Positions 62,467-64,000 of a stretch of DNA of 64,000 nucleotides are shown piece by piece. Origin of the DNA: an uncultured Clostridium sp. GTDB lineage: Bacteria > Bacillota > Clostridia > Clostridiales > Clostridiaceae. Positions within the stretch are counted from its first letter, which is position 1. Every line of letters starts with the position of its first letter. The stretch covers positions 884,072 through 948,071 of the forward strand of contig NZ_CAJURG010000001.1 in NCBI RefSeq assembly GCF_910588715.1, in the 5' to 3' direction. Both the position numbers and the translations under genes were made by a program. Below the pieces are notes generated by a model, which saw nothing but the letters and a program-made list of their open reading frames with translations, was not told where the DNA came from and made no database searches.

Positions 62467-63075
62467 ATGAATGATATTCATTACGAAAGATTGCTTAATA
62501 TAAAAACTACAGGTGAACAACAAGGATTTTATGAATCTCATCATTATAATAGATATGAAGCAACTTCTTATTTAGCATTAGAATCATTGTTTAAAGAATA
62601 TAATTTAACCCCTTCAGATCATGTAGTTGACTTTGGATGTGGAAAAGGACGATTAGCCTTTTACATAAATTATTACTATAATTCCTATGTTACTGGAATA
62701 GAAATGAATAATAATTATTATGAAATATGTGAAAATAATAAAAAAAGTTACTTTAAGTCATTTTCAAAAACAAAAGAAAAAATTAAATTTTTAAATATAT
62801 TTGCAGAAGATTATGAAGTATTGCCATCAGATAATAAATTTTACTTTTTTAATCCATTTTCACTTCAACTATTTATTAAAGTTTTAAATAATATTTTAAT
62901 TTCAGTAGAAAAATTTCCTAGGGAAATAGATTTAATATTTTATTATCCTTCTGAAGAATATATAAATTATTTAGAAACCTATACTGCACTAATTTTAAAA
63001 CAAGAAATTCCAGTACATAATCTATACTTAATAGATAAACGTCAAAAGTTTTCTATATATACATTACCTAATTAA
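62467..63075 (+). CDS. Class I SAM-dependent methyltransferase
   Basis: A 202-residue methyltransferase with motif I VDFGCGKGRLAFY, a following acidic TGIEMN and FFNPFSLQLF in the motif IV position. The first 40 residues include HHYNRYEATSYLALESLF, as in the small clostridial SAM-methyltransferases of unknown target. No neighbour suggests the substrate. The ATG at 62467 follows GAAAGGAA. Confidence 0.85.
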   Translation: MNDIHYERLLNIKTTGEQQGFYESHHYNRYEATSYLALESLFKEYNLTPSDHVVDFGCGKGRLAFYINYYYNSYVTGIEMNNNYYEICENNKKSYFKSFSKTKEKIKFLNIFAEDYEVLPSDNKFYFFNPFSLQLFIKVLNNILISVEKFPREIDLIFYYPSEEYINYLETYTALILKQEIPVHNLYLIDKRQKFSIYTLPN

Positions 63076-63092
63076 ATTTTATATAAAAATAA

Positions 63093-63156
63093 AAATTAAT
63101 GATATAGTCTTGAAGATGATCTCATAATAATCTTCAAATTCTTATATCATTAATTT
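63093..63156. terminator. Two-tier hairpin terminator between methyltransferase and DUF488 genes
   Basis: Outer perfect 14-base arms (63093-63106 and 63143-63156) enclose an inner 8-base stem TTGAAGAT/ATCTTCAA (63110-63117, 63130-63137). It lies between convergent genes. Confidence 0.8.
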
Positions 63157-63161
63157 ATTAT

Positions 63162-63776
63162 TTATTTTAAATGTTCTATTCTATATCCTATTTCTTTATT
63201 AGCTAGCTTATAGGCTTCCTCTATCATCTCTTCTCTAGTTAAACTATTGCCAATTAAATCATCAATAGTCATTTGTCCCCTATTACTAAAATATTTATCT
63301 AAAAGCATTTGTTCAATATCATCTTGGGATGCTATAGAATAATCATCCAATATATGTTTAACATTAAATCCATATTTTCTTAATTCTTTTCCTACTAAAA
63401 TAGATCTATGACATCTTATAGGCTCTTGCATAGCACCTAATAAAACTATATTATATCCCTTATTGCAACCATTTTTTAATCTTTCTATTCCATCTAAAAA
63501 GTCCTTTTCCTTTGCAACCTTCTCAAAATCTGAATACCCTTCTTCATTATATGATTGCTTATTTAATCTTTTAGCAGCTAATTCCTTAGCCATGTATATA
63601 TAAATAAATCCAGCTTTAGTTAAAGTATATCTTATAGTTTCTTTATCAAATTGAACATTATATTTTGAATAAGGAGTTCCCCTAATATCAACTACACAAC
63701 TAATATTATAATACTTTAACATATTAATAAGCTTTTCAATTGAATAATTAGAATGTCCTATAGTATATATATCCAT
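63162..63776 (-). CDS. DUF488 family protein
   Basis: About 204 residues of the DUF488 family: DIYTIGHSNYSIEKLINML, VVDIRGTPYSKY, VLLGAMQEPIRCHRS (the conserved Cys-His-Arg) and a C-terminal helical tail. The function is unknown; some relatives are proposed to act in nucleic-acid or stress contexts. The frame opens at 63812, but AAGGAGG sets the ATG at 63776. Single-gene unit next to the rRNA operon end. Confidence 0.88.
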   Translation of the reverse strand: MDIYTIGHSNYSIEKLINMLKYYNISCVVDIRGTPYSKYNVQFDKETIRYTLTKAGFIYIYMAKELAAKRLNKQSYNEEGYSDFEKVAKEKDFLDGIERLKNGCNKGYNIVLLGAMQEPIRCHRSILVGKELRKYGFNVKHILDDYSIASQDDIEQMLLDKYFSNRGQMTIDDLIGNSLTREEMIEEAYKLANKEIGYRIEHLK

Positions 63777-63903
63777 AACTTCCTCCTTAAAATTAATATC
63801 CAAAATATTCAATGAGTGTTACTTAATTTAAACATAATTTATATCTATTTTATAATATTTAATTAAATTTAATATATATTTTACCCCATTTTACAATACA
63901 AAA

Positions 63904-63931
63904 AAAGTACTTAGCAAATGCTAAGTACTTT
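63904..63931 (-). terminator. Terminator of the rRNA operon
   Basis: 13-base arms (63904-63916, 63919-63931; AGTACTTAGCA core) with a tiny loop, followed by TTTTTTTG on the minus strand, just after the 5S rRNA 3' end. Confidence 0.9.
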
Positions 63932-63936
63932 ACTTA

Positions 63937-64000
63937 CCTGGCAATGTTCTACTCTCCCACACAGTCACCCGTGCAGTACCATTGACGCTGTAGAGCTTAA
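63937..64000 (-). rRNA. rrf: 5S ribosomal RNA, 3' part (cut by window edge)
   Basis: On the minus strand the sequence GGGTGACTGTGTGGGAGAG then GAACATTGCCAGG is the conserved 3' half of clostridial 5S rRNA. Only about the last 64 of 117 bases are in the window; the rRNA operon continues to the right. The exact 3' end is judged to be within a few bases of 63937. Confidence 0.92.

Overview
The window is AT-rich, densely coded DNA of a low-GC Gram-positive anaerobe, most likely a Clostridium sensu stricto (cluster I) species. This rests on the strong GGAGG-type ribosome-binding sites, frequent TTG/GTG starts, a meso-diaminopimelate MurE signature, GerMN and YARHG sporulation/envelope-type proteins, anaerobic sulfite reductase asrABC, acetate kinase, and close spacing with intrinsic terminators. 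No prophage, CRISPR array, insertion sequence or tRNA was recognised. The right edge runs into the 3' end of a 5S rRNA gene, so an rRNA operon lies just outside.

Layout. 1-4.2 kb: 5' part of a GH36 alpha-galactosidase, an alpha/beta hydrolase, a LacI-type regulator and a TPR protein. 4.2-9.5 kb: an SDR reductase; a three-gene operon of a 22-residue-repeat protein, a MoxR-type AAA+ ATPase and a HExxH/VWA-like protein; and an AIM24 protein. 9.6-26.4 kb: mostly single-gene units (Cys/Gly/Asn-rich small protein, YqeY, patatin, YaaA, glycogen phosphorylase, MurE, asparagine synthetase behind a structured attenuator leader, YARHG protein, hydrolases, PAP2 phosphatase, M20 amidohydrolase, GerMN lipoprotein, aromatic-acid-exporter-like protein). 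26.5 kb: a 32-residue membrane peptide with its own promoter and terminator.

26.9-36.2 kb is a catabolic island in two transcription units: an ugp-like ABC importer (ugpA-ugpE-ugpB) with a HAD phosphatase and a glycerophosphodiesterase, then a ROK kinase, a GH1 glycosidase and a GH20 hexosaminidase. Together they suggest use of glycosylated glycerophosphate compounds, perhaps teichoic-acid or glycolipid fragments. 36.3-46.2 kb is envelope-related: VanZ-like protein, a BceRS/BceAB-type antimicrobial-peptide sensing and export module, an LTA-synthase-family protein with an extra C-terminal domain, RluF, and a CDF metal transporter.

46.4-53.0 kb is a compact redox operon, asrA-asrB-asrC-nitrate reductase-ferredoxin-FAD oxidoreductase, that joins a siroheme reductase to a molybdopterin nitrate reductase. 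53.2-62.1 kb: PHP protein, infC-rpmI-rplT behind an L20-type attenuator leader (infC seems to start at a rare AUC codon), an RNA methyltransferase-like protein, a GltD-like oxidoreductase, ackA, and a two-gene unit of a 57-residue peptide followed by a DxD-containing glycosyltransferase-like protein, then a divergent PRPP synthetase. 62.4-64.0 kb: a methyltransferase, a DUF488 protein and the 5S rRNA end.

The strongest candidates for something undescribed are the peptide/transferase pair (59.9-61.0 kb), the asnB leader (17.46-17.63 kb), the repeat-MoxR-metallopeptidase/VWA operon (5.0-8.4 kb) and the ugp-glycosidase island. All family assignments come from reading motifs, not from database searches.
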